Below, in pieces: positions 1 to 9,246 of a DNA stretch of 64,000 nucleotides. Each line of letters starts with the position of its first letter. Position 1 is the first letter of the stretch. The stretch is from Zhongshania aliphaticivorans (lineage in GTDB: Bacteria; Pseudomonadota; Gammaproteobacteria; Pseudomonadales; Spongiibacteraceae). Below the pieces are notes generated by a model. It did not search any database. It was not told where the DNA came from and saw nothing but the letters and a program-made list of their open reading frames with translations. The position numbers were made by a program, and so were the translations under genes. The stretch lies in the NCBI RefSeq assembly GCF_902705875.1, contig NZ_CACSIK010000001.1:880742-944741 (forward strand). Reading direction: 5' to 3'.

Positions 1-1
1 T

Positions 2-610
2 AATCTGGTTGGTGACGTGAAGATTGGCAATGAAGCTCTGCCGGAAGGTGTAATCATGCTTCCGATAAATAAACAGGCTGAGAACATTGTTTTGGCCTCT
101 GGAGCGCAACTCGCAGGCATCCGCTTCCATCCGGCAATTGGTTATGGTGTCTTAGGGCGGCACTATGACAAGCCAACGTTATTATTGCCAGAACAAGATC
201 AACTGTATAGCCTCTACCAGATTTATTCTGAACTCCGGATGCAAAAAGACAATGATAGGCAGATTGAAGCTCTGTACCTGTGGGCAGAAACAAACCTGGA
301 TTTTACCAATGTGATTCCAAATTCTCTGGAAAAAGCACTGGAATGTATCGAGCAAGACGAAACTCTGGGTCAACTGAGTGAAAGTATTGAATTGAGCCAA
401 CGACAAATCGAGCGACTTTTTAAACTCCGGCTAGGAATGACTCCCAAACATTATCAGCGCATTTTAAGGATTAAAAAAGCAATCTGTTTTTTACGGCTAC
501 ATAAAAACGTAAATCTGGCGGATGTTTCTCAACAGTTCGGATTCAGTGATCAGGCTCATATGACACGAGAGTTCCGCACTATTGCATGTATTACACCAGG
601 ACAAGTATGA
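2..610 (+). CDS. AraC-family transcriptional regulator, 5'-truncated by window edge
   Basis: The reading frame is open from base 2, so the true start lies outside the window; the GTG at 17 is only an internal candidate. The visible part is about 200 residues. The C-terminal part carries the two helix-turn-helix units of an AraC/XylS DNA-binding domain: the first around LSESIELSQRQIERLFK, then GMTPKHYQRILRIKKA, and the second around LADVSQQFGFSDQAHMTREF. It ends shortly after the TPGQ motif, a normal end for the family. The N-terminal part probably binds an effector, but no known ligand domain is recognisable. The first attC-like element follows about 80 bases downstream, so this gene may be the chromosomal neighbour of the cassette-like array or itself part of it. 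The family call is firm; the regulated target is unknown. Confidence 0.85.
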   Translation, partial: NLVGDVKIGNEALPEGVIMLPINKQAENIVLASGAQLAGIRFHPAIGYGVLGRHYDKPTLLLPEQDQLYSLYQIYSELRMQKDNDRQIEALYLWAETNLDFTNVIPNSLEKALECIEQDETLGQLSESIELSQRQIERLFKLRLGMTPKHYQRILRIKKAICFLRLHKNVNLADVSQQFGFSDQAHMTREFRTIACITPGQV

Positions 611-690
611 AGGGTCATTGGCTTTCGGATTTTAGTTCCATCGATAAACGTTCTGTAGTTAGCCTAATAAACTTAAACCCGAGGCAGGGC

Positions 691-827
691 CCATACAAGC
701 ACGCGAAGTTAGCCGCTGAAAAGCGCGGCGGGACAGCCAAAGCTCCGCACCTTTTTGTGCAATCGCTGCGCTCATTCTTGCACAAAAATGCGCTCCACTT
801 TGTTTGCCCCTAGCGTGGGCGTTATGG
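691..827 (+). repeat. attC-like folded element 1 (integron cassette recombination site candidate)
   Basis: The left end CCATACAAGCACGC (from 691) is nearly the reverse complement of the right end GCGTGGGCGTTATGG (813-827), with one extra base on the left as in attC sites. Between them is a strong internal inverted repeat, CGCACCTTTTTGTGCAA against TTGCACAAAAATGCG. The right end has the GTTA core expected of the 3' attC box, although GTTATGG departs from the usual GTTRRRY. Two more elements of the same design follow at 1464 and 1915, each directly behind a small gene. A generic inverted repeat is the alternative. Confidence 0.5.
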
Positions 828-839
828 CCCTTGAGAGTT

Positions 840-1463
840 ATGGAACAATTCATTAAATCTAAGCTATTGAAAGCGGATCTAGTCGAAATAGATCGGCAAT
901 TTGAAGATTCTGGTTTCAAAGATATGTCCAGCATCATCTTGGTTAAGCAAGCGTTTGTTGCAATCGCGAACCTAGTCGATTTTGAATTAACCGTGCGTTC
1001 AATTTATGCGGAACATAGGGATTTATCAGCCATATATGCAAAGGCATCTAAAGAGTTCGAATTTGCTAAGTATTTAAGAAATACATTTATTGGCCGCATC
1101 AAGCCTGAGCTTTTGGAAAAGGCTATAGAGTGGAAACCTGAGTTGAGGTACATGCTCAAAGACACTGAAAAACCAGATGCTATGTTTATGTACAATCTTT
1201 GGGTTTTAGAAACAGCTATTAACACATACGTAAACCCTGATGGTAGCCATAAGTTATTCGATTCCGAAACAGACTTAGTATATCCGCCCGACCTAAAGCG
1301 GTTTCTTATTTTCTTAACTCATGTAGTAAAGTCTGGAATCGAGTATTTAGAGGCTCTTAGTACTGTACTTGGTAATAAAATAGAAATGTTAGATCACACC
1401 CAGCAGGAACTGGAGCATTGGTTGGTAGCAGGAAAAACGGATTTTGCGTACATTAAAAAATAG
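840..1463 (+). CDS. Unknown protein, cassette-like gene 1
   Basis: This 207-residue protein is not recognised. The ATG at 840 is preferred because GAGAG sits just upstream and because the earlier candidate at 804 would translate through the attC-like element. The product is soluble-looking and helix-rich (repeated Leu/Ile/Phe spacing, for example AFVAIANLVDFELTVRSIYAEHRDLSAIYAKASKEF), with no signal peptide, no membrane segment and no clear catalytic motif. Its stop codon at 1461-1463 lies directly against the next attC-like element. This one-gene-one-element layout, and its lack of relation to neighbouring housekeeping genes, fits an integron cassette gene. No function is assigned. Confidence 0.6.
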   Translation: MEQFIKSKLLKADLVEIDRQFEDSGFKDMSSIILVKQAFVAIANLVDFELTVRSIYAEHRDLSAIYAKASKEFEFAKYLRNTFIGRIKPELLEKAIEWKPELRYMLKDTEKPDAMFMYNLWVLETAINTYVNPDGSHKLFDSETDLVYPPDLKRFLIFLTHVVKSGIEYLEALSTVLGNKIEMLDHTQQELEHWLVAGKTDFAYIKK

Positions 1464-1542
1464 CCATAACAAAGCCAGCCAGAGGGACCAAAAAACCGCC
1501 GCTCCGCTTCGCTCCGGCGGGCGTGTTACTGCGCCGTTATGT
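1464..1542 (+). repeat. attC-like folded element 2
   Basis: It starts with CCATAACAAAGCC immediately after the stop of the preceding gene and ends with GCGCCGTTATGT, so the outer CATAAC and GTTATG are exact complements. In the middle CCGCCG(CTCCGCTTCGCTC)CGGCGG forms a GC-rich hairpin. The inner L boxes pair less well than in elements 1 and 3. At 79 bp it falls in the size range known for attC sites. Confidence 0.5.
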
Positions 1543-1565
1543 AAAAAGTATTCTGGTATATAAAG

Positions 1566-1907
1566 ATGATACAGATATATCTAGTTTTTGCTGTGGTTTT
1601 ATTCTTAGTTATCTCGGTGTTGCAGGACGATCTACTTGAGTATCAGTACCATAATTACAGAGAGGAATGGAAAAAAGACGGGTGCCCTCGGGGGTTTCTA
1701 TTTAGCCCGCCCAGATCATCTGTATTTGCATACAAAGTGCTTGGGTACAGGAATTATAAAAGGTATGAAGCGGCCCTTTGGATTAAAAATGACAATAAAG
1801 CAAAACAAAAGTATATATATTTAAGGCGATTAAATAGGGTGTGGGGATGGTACTGTATAGGTGTTTTCCCAGTTGTTATTATACATATTATGTTTTTTAG
1901 TAATTGA
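1566..1907 (+). CDS. Unknown small membrane protein, cassette-like gene 2
   Basis: This 113-residue protein has a hydrophobic N-terminal segment (IYLVFAVVLFLVISVL, residues about 4-19) and another at the C terminus (WYCIGVFPVVIIHIMFF, about 95-111). Between them is a basic, aromatic-rich loop of some 75 residues, predicted to face one side of the membrane. ATG at 1566 begins just after the GTTATG end of element 2, and element 3 begins eight bases after the stop. The family is not recognised. The position between two attC-like elements suggests a mobile cassette gene. Confidence 0.55.
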   Translation: MIQIYLVFAVVLFLVISVLQDDLLEYQYHNYREEWKKDGCPRGFLFSPPRSSVFAYKVLGYRNYKRYEAALWIKNDNKAKQKYIYLRRLNRVWGWYCIGVFPVVIIHIMFFSN

Positions 1908-1914
1908 TATATGC

Positions 1915-2031
1915 ACATAACAAGCCAATCAACAGGAAACCAAACCTACACTTCGTTACGCGCATGGGCTCCGCCCATTATATGCGCTACACTACGCTCA
2001 CGGTTCGGTTCCTGTTATTGGGGCGTTGAGG
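1915..2031 (+). repeat. attC-like folded element 3
   Basis: This is the best-formed of the three elements. The left arm CATAACAAGCCAATCAACAGGAA pairs with the right arm ending CCTGTTATTGGGGCGTTGAGG, with unpaired single bases as in attC. The tip is a second hairpin in which TGGGC pairs with GCCCA, flanked by GCGCAT and ATGCGC. The 3' core GTTGAGG is within one base of the GTTRRRY consensus. Length is 117 bp. It marks the right end of the cassette-like array. Confidence 0.6.
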
Positions 2032-2696
2032 CTGTAGAAATACCCGTCATTGAACGTCTATTGCTGACATCTTGAGGCTACCCTTAAGTTCGTATGTCCG
2101 CGCTAGGGTGTTAATTCAGTGGGACCGTAAGAGCCAAGCGGATATTATGAGCAGTCAATTCAGGCTTGGTGGCCTGGCGATTATTACGCCCTGGGTCGGA
2201 CCTCTTGAGTGATTAAATTCGGGTGGTCGGATTACTTTCAAGCTTTCAAGGGCTAGGGTAGAAGCCCTGAAAGCCCCATTATATAAGCGTTTCAGCGAAT
2301 TTATTTTTCTCATCCTCGTTTGCCGAGTCAATATTGCATCATTCTCAATTACTACTAAATTTCCCAGTATCTACATTTTGCTATATAGCCATAATAAATT
2401 ATTCATATAGTAAATAGCTTTATTTAGTTGATTTATGGCTAAAAAGCTGTGAAAATTTCTGTCGCTCAAAACCTGCAAACCAGGTTTGAGTTTAGATAAT
2501 AAGCCCTGTATTCGGGTTTGCGTGAGCTCAAAAGGCAAACGATAAACCCAGCTAGGCCAGGTGATAACCGTCACTCACAGGCTGAGTTCATCCTCTCGAA
2601 GCTGATCGCTTTCGGGTGAGTCAGTTCTAAGCGGAACACGTCCAAGCGCAATGCTTGCTGGTCTAGACAGCCCACTGTATTGGTAAAGGACTGTGT
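2032..2696. other. Non-coding region upstream of aceE
   Basis: I see no convincing gene here. Two imperfect stem-loops are visible: GCTTTCAAGGGCT (2242-2254) with AGCCCTGAAAGC (2263-2274), and CTCAAAACCTG with CAGGTTTGAG (about 2465-2490). Neither is followed by a T-run, so they are more likely leader structures or old repeats than terminators. The aceE promoter must lie in the right-hand part. I could not find a clear PdhR palindrome. Confidence 0.5.
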
Positions 2697-5360
2697 ATGT
2701 ATCAAGACCATGATTTGCGAGAAGATCTCGATCCCCAAGAAACTCAAGAGTGGCTGGAAGCTCTCGATGGCGTTTTAAAAAATGGTGGGCGAGCCCGCAC
2801 TGCTTTTTTAATGAAAAGGTTAGCCAAGCATGCAACGCGTGCCGGCACTGAACTCCCCTCTGCTATCACCACTTCTTTTCGTAACACTATTGAGCCCAGC
2901 AATGAACGCCGTATGCCTGGCGATTTATTTATGGAGCGAAAAATTCGTTCTCTGATTCGTTGGAACGCACTGGCAATGGTAATGCGTGCCAATGATAACA
3001 ATGAGGGCTTGGGTGGCCATATATCGAGTTTTTCATCGTCGGCAACATTGTACGACGTAGGCTTTAACTATTTTTTCCGCGGTGGTGATAAAGCCGATTT
3101 AATTTACTATCAAGGGCATAGTTCTCCGGGGATGTATGCGCGCTCCTTTCTTGAGGGTCGCATTGATGAGGGGCAGCTGGATAGCTTCCGTCGCGAAGTT
3201 GATGGCGAAGGTTTGTCGTCTTACCCGCATCCGTGGTTAATGCCAGACTATTGGCAATTTCCAACAGTTAGCATGGGCTTGGGGCCGATTCAGGCGATTT
3301 ATCAAGCTCACGTAATGAAGTACCAACACAGTCGTGGTCTGGTTGACCATGGCGATCGCAAGGTTTGGTGCTTTATGGGTGATGGCGAGAGTGATGAGCC
3401 TGAATCTTTGGGCTCTATTGCCTTGGCTGGTCGTGAAGGTTTGGATAACTTAGTTTTTGTTGTTAACTGTAACCTACAACGCTTGGACGGTCCTGTTCGC
3501 GGCAACGGTAAAATCATTCAAGAATTAGAGGGTGTCTTCCGCGGTGCGGGCTGGAATGTCGTCAAGGTTATTTGGGGGCGTCACTGGGACAAACTCTTAG
3601 AAAAAGACACCACCGGGCTATTACGCCGCCGTATGAATGAAGTTGTCGATGGCGAGTTGCAAAATTACAAAGCCAATGGCGGTGCATATACCCGTAAGCA
3701 TTTCTTTGGAAAGTATCCCGAGCTGCTTGAGTTAGTTAAAGACCTGTCTGACGAAGATATTATGTATCTCAACCGTGGCGGTCACGATCCCTATAAAGTA
3801 TACGCAGCCTACTCTCAGGCAATGGAAACCAAGGGGCGTCCAACCGTGGTCTTGGCCATGACGGTTAAAGGGTATGGCCTAGGTGATGGTGGTGAAGCTC
3901 AAAATGAAACTCACTCAGTTAAAAAGCTTGGCATTGAAGAGCTGAAAAAATTCCGTGACCGTTTTGGCGTGCCAATCAGTGACGAGGATCTAAAAACAGT
4001 TCCTTATTATCGACCTGCAGAAGATAGCCCAGAAATGGTCTATATGCGTAAACGTCGTGAAAGCCTTGGTGGTTATTTACCTGCTCGCCAAGCTGATTTC
4101 CAAGCCTTGCCGATTCCAGCATTAGATAGTTTTGGCGCGCAGTTAAAGGCAACCGGAAAGCGTGAAATATCGTCGACAATGGCCTTTGTTCGTATTTTAT
4201 CTAGCTTGGTAAAAGATAAAGAAATTGGTGGTCGTATTGTGCCCATCGTTCCCGATGAAGCACGTACATTTGGTATGGAGGGTATGTTCCGCCAGCTCGG
4301 TATTTATTCCTCGCAGGGCCAGCGCTATACACCGCATGATTCTGATCAGGTGATGTACTACAAAGAGGATAAGCAAGGGCAAATTCTTGAAGAAGGCATA
4401 ACCGAAGCAGGCGCGTTTTCAGCGTGGCTGGCGGCTGCTACGTCTTATAGTAACCACCATTATCCGATGATTCCGTTTTACATTTTTTATTCTATGTTCG
4501 GATTTCAGCGGATTATGGACCTTGCTTGGGCTGCGGGTGACTCACAGGCACGAGGCTTCTTGATCGGTGCTACTGCAGGTCGAACAACGCTAAATGGTGA
4601 GGGCTTACAGCACCAAGATGGCCATAGTCACTTAATGGCTAATATGATTCCTAACTGTATTTCTTACGACCCAACTTATTCTCACGAACTTGCTGTGATT
4701 ATTCAGGACGGCATGCGTCGGATGTACCAAGACAAAGAAAATGTCTATTACTACGTCACCGTGATGAATGAAAATTATGCCCACCCTGACATGCCTGAAG
4801 GTTGTGCAGAGGGCATTATAAAAGGCATGTATTGTTTAGCGCCTTCGGCTGTGAAAAAGCCCAAGCTAAAAGTACAGCTAATGGGTTGTGGCACAATTCT
4901 TAGAGAAGTTGAGGCAGCAGCGGCCATCCTTAAATCAGATTATAAAGTAGAAGCTGATATTTGGAGTACAACCAGTATTAACTTGTTGCAGCGTGACGGC
5001 ATGGATTGTGAGCGTTGGAATATGCTTCACCCAGAGAGTGACGCACGCGTTCCCTATGTGACTGAGCAATTACGTGATAAGCAGGGGCCAGTAATTTGTG
5101 CTACTGATTACATCAAGTCTTATGGCGAGCAATTACGACCTTATATAGATGCGCGTTATGTTGTCTTGGGAACCGACGGTTATGGTCGCTCAGACACTAG
5201 AGCTAAGTTGCGTGAACACTTTGAAGTAGACCGGCAATATATCGTAGTGGCAGCGTTAAAAGCGCTTGCTGATGATGGCTTGCTAGCATTAAGTGTTGTA
5301 ACTAAAGCTATCGACGCGTTTGGTTTGGGTGTGGATAAAATTAATCCGCTTTATCGCTAA
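2697..5360 (+). CDS. aceE: Pyruvate dehydrogenase E1 component
   Basis: This is the thiamine-diphosphate-dependent E1 subunit of the pyruvate dehydrogenase complex; it decarboxylates pyruvate and transfers the acetyl group to the lipoyl arms of AceF. The 887 residues match the homodimeric gammaproteobacterial form. Visible landmarks are the N-terminal YQDHDLREDLDPQETQEWLEAL, the ThDP/Mg motif GDGESDEPES followed by NLVFVVNCNLQRLDGPVRGN, and TFGMEGMFRQLGIYSSQGQ and HQDGHSH in the C-terminal half. AAAGGA lies eight bases before the ATG. aceF follows directly, in one operon. No pdhR and no lpd are adjacent, so E3 must be encoded elsewhere. Confidence 0.97.
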   Translation: MYQDHDLREDLDPQETQEWLEALDGVLKNGGRARTAFLMKRLAKHATRAGTELPSAITTSFRNTIEPSNERRMPGDLFMERKIRSLIRWNALAMVMRANDNNEGLGGHISSFSSSATLYDVGFNYFFRGGDKADLIYYQGHSSPGMYARSFLEGRIDEGQLDSFRREVDGEGLSSYPHPWLMPDYWQFPTVSMGLGPIQAIYQAHVMKYQHSRGLVDHGDRKVWCFMGDGESDEPESLGSIALAGREGLDNLVFVVNCNLQRLDGPVRGNGKIIQELEGVFRGAGWNVVKVIWGRHWDKLLEKDTTGLLRRRMNEVVDGELQNYKANGGAYTRKHFFGKYPELLELVKDLSDEDIMYLNRGGHDPYKVYAAYSQAMETKGRPTVVLAMTVKGYGLGDGGEAQNETHSVKKLGIEELKKFRDRFGVPISDEDLKTVPYYRPAEDSPEMVYMRKRRESLGGYLPARQADFQALPIPALDSFGAQLKATGKREISSTMAFVRILSSLVKDKEIGGRIVPIVPDEARTFGMEGMFRQLGIYSSQGQRYTPHDSDQVMYYKEDKQGQILEEGITEAGAFSAWLAAATSYSNHHYPMIPFYIFYSMFGFQRIMDLAWAAGDSQARGFLIGATAGRTTLNGEGLQHQDGHSHLMANMIPNCISYDPTYSHELAVIIQDGMRRMYQDKENVYYYVTVMNENYAHPDMPEGCAEGIIKGMYCLAPSAVKKPKLKVQLMGCGTILREVEAAAAILKSDYKVEADIWSTTSINLLQRDGMDCERWNMLHPESDARVPYVTEQLRDKQGPVICATDYIKSYGEQLRPYIDARYVVLGTDGYGRSDTRAKLREHFEVDRQYIVVAALKALADDGLLALSVVTKAIDAFGLGVDKINPLYR

Positions 5361-5381
5361 TTGTTTAAGAAGGATTTTTTT

Positions 5382-7004
5382 GTGACAAAAGAAACGGTAA
5401 AAATTCCTGACTTGGGTGGCGGTGAAGTTGATGTCATTGAGGTCTGTGTAAAAGTCGGTGATTCAGTGGCTAAAGAAGATTCTTTAGTGGTGTTGGAATC
5501 AGATAAGGCGTCGATGGAAATTCCGTCGCCGCAAGCCGGTAAAGTGCTGTCTATTAGTATTAAAGAAGGTAGTACGGTTAGTGAAGGCGATGTGATTCTT
5601 GAATTGGAAGTGGAAGGCGATGCTTCGACGGAGGAGGTAGACGAGCCTGCACCTGCTCCCGAAGCCGAGCAAGCTGCCCCAGAAGAGGCAGCGCCAGCCA
5701 AGGTAGAAAAAACCGAAGCTGGAGGCCTAAAGCGTGAAATGATTGAAGTGCCTGATGTTGGCGCCAGTGATGGTATTGAAGTCATTGAAGTGTGCGTTGC
5801 CGAAGGGGATGACATCAGCGAGGGTGACTCCTTAGTGGTGTTGGAGTCTGATAAAGCCTCAATGGAAATCCCATCGCCGTATTCCGGCAAAATTGTGTCC
5901 TTAGCAATTAAAACCGGTGATACCGCTAAGCAGGGCATGGCCATTGCTGAAATTGAATATCAGTCTGCCTCTGAAGAGCCCGCTAAAGTAGACGCTGAGC
6001 CTGAGCCACAGAAAGCATCAGCGCCAGCGGCTTCTCCTGCGCCAGTTCAAGCGCAAGCAGCGAAACCCTCTGCACCAGCAGCACCTACGGTCGTGAGTCA
6101 TGCAGAAGTGTATGCTGGTCCTGCGGTGAGAAAGCTGGCAAGGGAGTTTGGGCTGGAATTAGAGCAGGTGCCTGGCACGGGGCCGCGCGGTCGGATTTTA
6201 AAAGAAGACTTGCAGCAGTTTGTAAAAGACTTAGCTAGTGGGAAATCGTCGGCTGCGGTATCTGGGACGGGAATCCCGGCCATACCTGAGGTGGACTTTA
6301 GCCAGTTTGGTGAAATCGATGTGCAGCCTTTAACAAAGCTGCATAAACTCACCGCTGCAAATATGCACCGTAGCTGGGTCAATCTACCGCACGTCACGCA
6401 GTTTGATGATGTTGATATTAGTGAGTTAGAAGACTTCCGTGCCAGCGTTAAAAAACAAGGAGAGCAGCGAGGGGTTAAGTTAACGCCTTTACCTTTCTTG
6501 TTGAAAGCAGCGGCATTGGCGCTTCGTACATACCCTAAGTTTAATGCGTCGCTGAGTAGCGATGGCGAGAGTATGATCTACAAAAATTACATCAATATTG
6601 GTATTGCTGTAGACACTCCTGCGGGCTTAGTGGTCCCTGTTATTCGCGATGTTGATAAAAAATCGCTGTGGGATTTGGCGGCAGAATCAGCAGAGTTAGC
6701 GAAAAAGGCGAAAGATCGTAAGTTAAAACCTGCGGATATGCAGGGGGGATGTTTTACAATTTCTAGTTTAGGTGGGATTGGTGGTACGGGTTTTACGCCC
6801 ATCATTAATGCGCCTGAAGTGGCTATTATGGGGGTCTCTAAGCTCGCCGTAAAACCACTCTGGAATGGAAGCGAATTTGTTCCACGTAAAATGTTGCCGG
6901 TGTCACTCTCTTATGATCATCGTGCTATTAATGGTGTTGATGCAGGTCAGTTTTTCACCTTTTTAGGTGAGTTGCTAACCGACATACGGAAAATAATGTT
7001 GTAA
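5382..7004 (+). CDS. aceF: Pyruvate dehydrogenase E2, dihydrolipoyl acetyltransferase
   Basis: This is the core subunit of the pyruvate dehydrogenase complex, moving acetyl groups from E1 to CoA. GTG at 5382 is preferred over the in-frame TTG at 5361 because AAGAAGGA sits at the right distance before it; the product is then 540 residues. Two lipoyl domains each contain ESDKASMEIPSP, with the lipoylated lysine near residues 42 and 158, separated by Ala/Pro/Glu-rich linkers. A peripheral-subunit-binding domain (AGPAVRKLAREFGLELEQVPGTGPRGRILKEDL, shown here only as its ends AGPAVRKLA and GRILKEDL being diagnostic) precedes the catalytic domain with YDHRAINGVD near the C terminus. E. coli AceF has three lipoyl domains; two is common elsewhere. 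Confidence 0.97.
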   Translation: MTKETVKIPDLGGGEVDVIEVCVKVGDSVAKEDSLVVLESDKASMEIPSPQAGKVLSISIKEGSTVSEGDVILELEVEGDASTEEVDEPAPAPEAEQAAPEEAAPAKVEKTEAGGLKREMIEVPDVGASDGIEVIEVCVAEGDDISEGDSLVVLESDKASMEIPSPYSGKIVSLAIKTGDTAKQGMAIAEIEYQSASEEPAKVDAEPEPQKASAPAASPAPVQAQAAKPSAPAAPTVVSHAEVYAGPAVRKLAREFGLELEQVPGTGPRGRILKEDLQQFVKDLASGKSSAAVSGTGIPAIPEVDFSQFGEIDVQPLTKLHKLTAANMHRSWVNLPHVTQFDDVDISELEDFRASVKKQGEQRGVKLTPLPFLLKAAALALRTYPKFNASLSSDGESMIYKNYINIGIAVDTPAGLVVPVIRDVDKKSLWDLAAESAELAKKAKDRKLKPADMQGGCFTISSLGGIGGTGFTPIINAPEVAIMGVSKLAVKPLWNGSEFVPRKMLPVSLSYDHRAINGVDAGQFFTFLGELLTDIRKIML

Positions 7005-7023
7005 TTCCCTATGTCGTCCTACT

Positions 7024-7059
7024 AGCCCAGTGGCAAAGGATCTGCCACTGGGCTTTTGT
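7024..7059 (+). terminator. Intrinsic terminator after aceEF
   Basis: AGCCCAGTGGCA (7024-7035) pairs perfectly with TGCCACTGGGCT (7043-7054) around a seven-base loop, followed by TTTTG. It lies 20 bases after the aceF stop. Confidence 0.9.
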
Positions 7060-7761
7060 TGTCTTCATTGTAACTATCTGTATTTTTGCTATACATAGGT
7101 GCAATAAGTCCTACCCACCTCAATCTAGTGTCCGTAAATTCCCTAATCTAATTTTCGCAGCTATTTTTTGGCGTCACGCATCCATTCTTAATAGAGCGAA
7201 TGTACTTTGGCCTGCCTGAAAAAACGTCGTGTATATTAGCTGGGCGCTAGACAGATAACATAATAATACTAGTAGCTTTTCCTAATCCGATGGCTTGATA
7301 TTAGAGTAATGAGCGACATAGTTTAAAGCGAGAAGCGATAATTGCTGCTTAAGTAAGGTGGTCGATGTGTTTTCCGCATTATTTGTGCGGTTTTTTCGTA
7401 GTAGTGATATAAATTCAGGCTGTAATGCGGTAAAAATGAAAGACGTGGTAACGGTTGGTGTTTGTTCTGTGATCACTGCTTAGCGTTAGCTTGCATCGCA
7501 GTTGTTTTTTGAAAATGTTAGGTTTGAGCTGAGCGAATACCAATAAAGCCAAACAGGTGAAAAATAATTGGCGGACGTCGATTATTGTGCAAGTTGGCCT
7601 GCCAATTGCTGTTGATTTAGCGGTCGTTTGTTTGTTTTAAGGGCATGGCAGGCGATCAAAATTAATTTTGCGACGAGATGGCGCGAAGCATGGCTTATGA
7701 CTGCACTTATTTGGTGCGGTTTAATGTTGAAGAAAATACATTTCAGTAAGGTGTTTTATAG
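7060..7761. other. Non-coding region before the ATP-grasp cluster
   Basis: This stretch of about 700 bases holds only short frames with no ribosome-binding site or family resemblance. It probably contains the promoter for the downstream ATP-grasp/alpha-E genes. An AAGGTG ribosome-binding site sits just before 7762. I see no strong repeat or terminator. Confidence 0.5.
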
Positions 7762-9246
7762 ATGACGAAAACGGCAGACAAGGAATCCGGCGGAATCGAT
7801 TGGAGTCAGTATCAGGCAAGCGGTTTTTTTGATGAAATGATCACGCCCAAGGGGGCTGCTCGCCGCGCTAGTAGAAGTGTCGTTAAACATCTAGGACAGC
7901 TCAGTCGTGACGAGCTAGAGAGTCGACGCGTGGCAGCCGAGAGCACGGTTCGTGATATGGGGGTGAGTTTCACCGTCTATTCCGACGGTGAAAATATCGA
8001 TCGCACCTGGCCTTTTGATCTTATTCCTCGAGTGATTAGCGCAAAGGAATGGGAAGTGACCGCCAACGGCTTAAAACAGCGGGTGCGGGCGTTAAATATG
8101 TTTATTAATGATGTCTACCACGAACAAAAGATATTTAAAGACGGCGTGGTGCCTGAATACCTGATTAAAGATTCTAAAAACTTCCGCCCCGAGTGTGTGG
8201 GCGTTACTCCACCAAAAGGGGTGTGGGCCCACATCTGTGGTTGTGATTTGGTGCGAGATGCCGACGGCAAATTCTACGTGCTAGAAGACAATCTAAGGGT
8301 GCCTTCTGGTGTCGCCTATATGCTTGAAAATCGTGAGATTAGTAAGCGTGTATTGCCAGAGCTTTTTGAGACCAACAATATTCTGCCGGTCGATGATTAC
8401 CCAACTAAATTATTTAATATGCTGGCCTCGGTTTCTCCCCGCAAAGTACGCCAGCCAGAAATTGTTATCTTGACCCCTGGTATCTATAACTCAGCGTATT
8501 TTGAGCACGCTTATTTGGCCCAGCAACTGGGCGTTGAATTGGTTGAGGGCAGTGATCTCTTTGTTGATAAAGATGACTGTGTTTACATGAAAAGTATCTC
8601 CGGTCTCGATCGAGTTGATGTGATCTACCGCCGCATAGATGACCTATTTCTTGATCCCGAAGCGTTCCACCCAGACTCTATTCTTGGGGTGCCAGGTATT
8701 ATGCGCGCCTGGCAAGCGGGTAACGTCACCTTGGTGAATGCGCCCGGAGCAGGTGTTGCCGATGATAAAGTGGTCTACGCCTACGTACCCAAGATGATTG
8801 AGTACTATTTGGGTGAAAAAGCGATTTTGCCCAATGTTGAAACCTACTTGTGCGATGATCCCGAGCAGCTTAAATATGTGGTTGAAAACATTGAAAAGCT
8901 GGTTGTTAAACCCGCCAATGAATCCGGTGGTTATGGCATGCTGGTAGGCCCGCACGCGAGCAAAAAAGACCATGAAGAATTTCGAAAATTAGTGCAGGAA
9001 AATCCCCGTAACTATATTGCTCAGCCCACATTGATGCTATCTACCGCCCCGGTAATTACTGGCCCCGGTGAGGCTGAGCCTCGTCATTTAGATCTTAGGC
9101 CATTTGTCTTACAGGGTACGGATTTGGCGGTGACTACCGGTGGTTTAACACGAGTGGCGCTGAAAAAAGGCTCGCTTGTCGTTAATTCGTCACAAGGTGG
9201 TGGTAGTAAGGATACCTGGATAGTGGCGGAAGGAGGGGCAAAATAA
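7762..9246 (+). CDS. Circularly permuted ATP-grasp protein (CP_ATPgrasp type)
   Basis: This 494-residue protein is a circularly permuted ATP-grasp enzyme, a presumed carboxylate-amine or peptide ligase of unknown substrate. Family landmarks are LEDNLRVPSGVAYMLENR (about residue 175), YRRIDDLFLDP (about 290), the nucleotide-binding GGYGMLVGP (about 392) and the C-terminal VTTGGLTRVAL and GGGSKDTWI. Its stop overlaps the start of the alpha-E gene by one base (TAATG), so the two are translationally coupled. A fused ATP-grasp + alpha-E paralogue and a transglutaminase-like gene follow. Known from comparative genomics: this trio is conserved in many bacteria and is proposed to make or modify a small peptide; no substrate is established that I know of. 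Confidence 0.92.
   Translation: MTKTADKESGGIDWSQYQASGFFDEMITPKGAARRASRSVVKHLGQLSRDELESRRVAAESTVRDMGVSFTVYSDGENIDRTWPFDLIPRVISAKEWEVTANGLKQRVRALNMFINDVYHEQKIFKDGVVPEYLIKDSKNFRPECVGVTPPKGVWAHICGCDLVRDADGKFYVLEDNLRVPSGVAYMLENREISKRVLPELFETNNILPVDDYPTKLFNMLASVSPRKVRQPEIVILTPGIYNSAYFEHAYLAQQLGVELVEGSDLFVDKDDCVYMKSISGLDRVDVIYRRIDDLFLDPEAFHPDSILGVPGIMRAWQAGNVTLVNAPGAGVADDKVVYAYVPKMIEYYLGEKAILPNVETYLCDDPEQLKYVVENIEKLVVKPANESGGYGMLVGPHASKKDHEEFRKLVQENPRNYIAQPTLMLSTAPVITGPGEAEPRHLDLRPFVLQGTDLAVTTGGLTRVALKKGSLVVNSSQGGGSKDTWIVAEGGAK

Noticed and set aside
586..937. Short open frames on both strands around the first attC-like element
   Set aside because: They read through the folded element; the ATG at 840 with GAGAG explains the coding part.
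2681..2696. Possible PdhR operator before aceE
   Set aside because: Only one ATTGGT half is present (ATTGGTAAAGGACT); the other half does not match ACCAAT.
5357..5944. 195-residue Ser/Thr-rich open frame on the minus strand
   Set aside because: It mirrors the repeated lipoyl domains and Ala/Glu linkers of aceF; no start signal or family.
7282..7476. 64-codon minus-strand frame between aceF and the ATP-grasp gene
   Set aside because: Low-complexity product, no ribosome-binding site, no neighbour logic.
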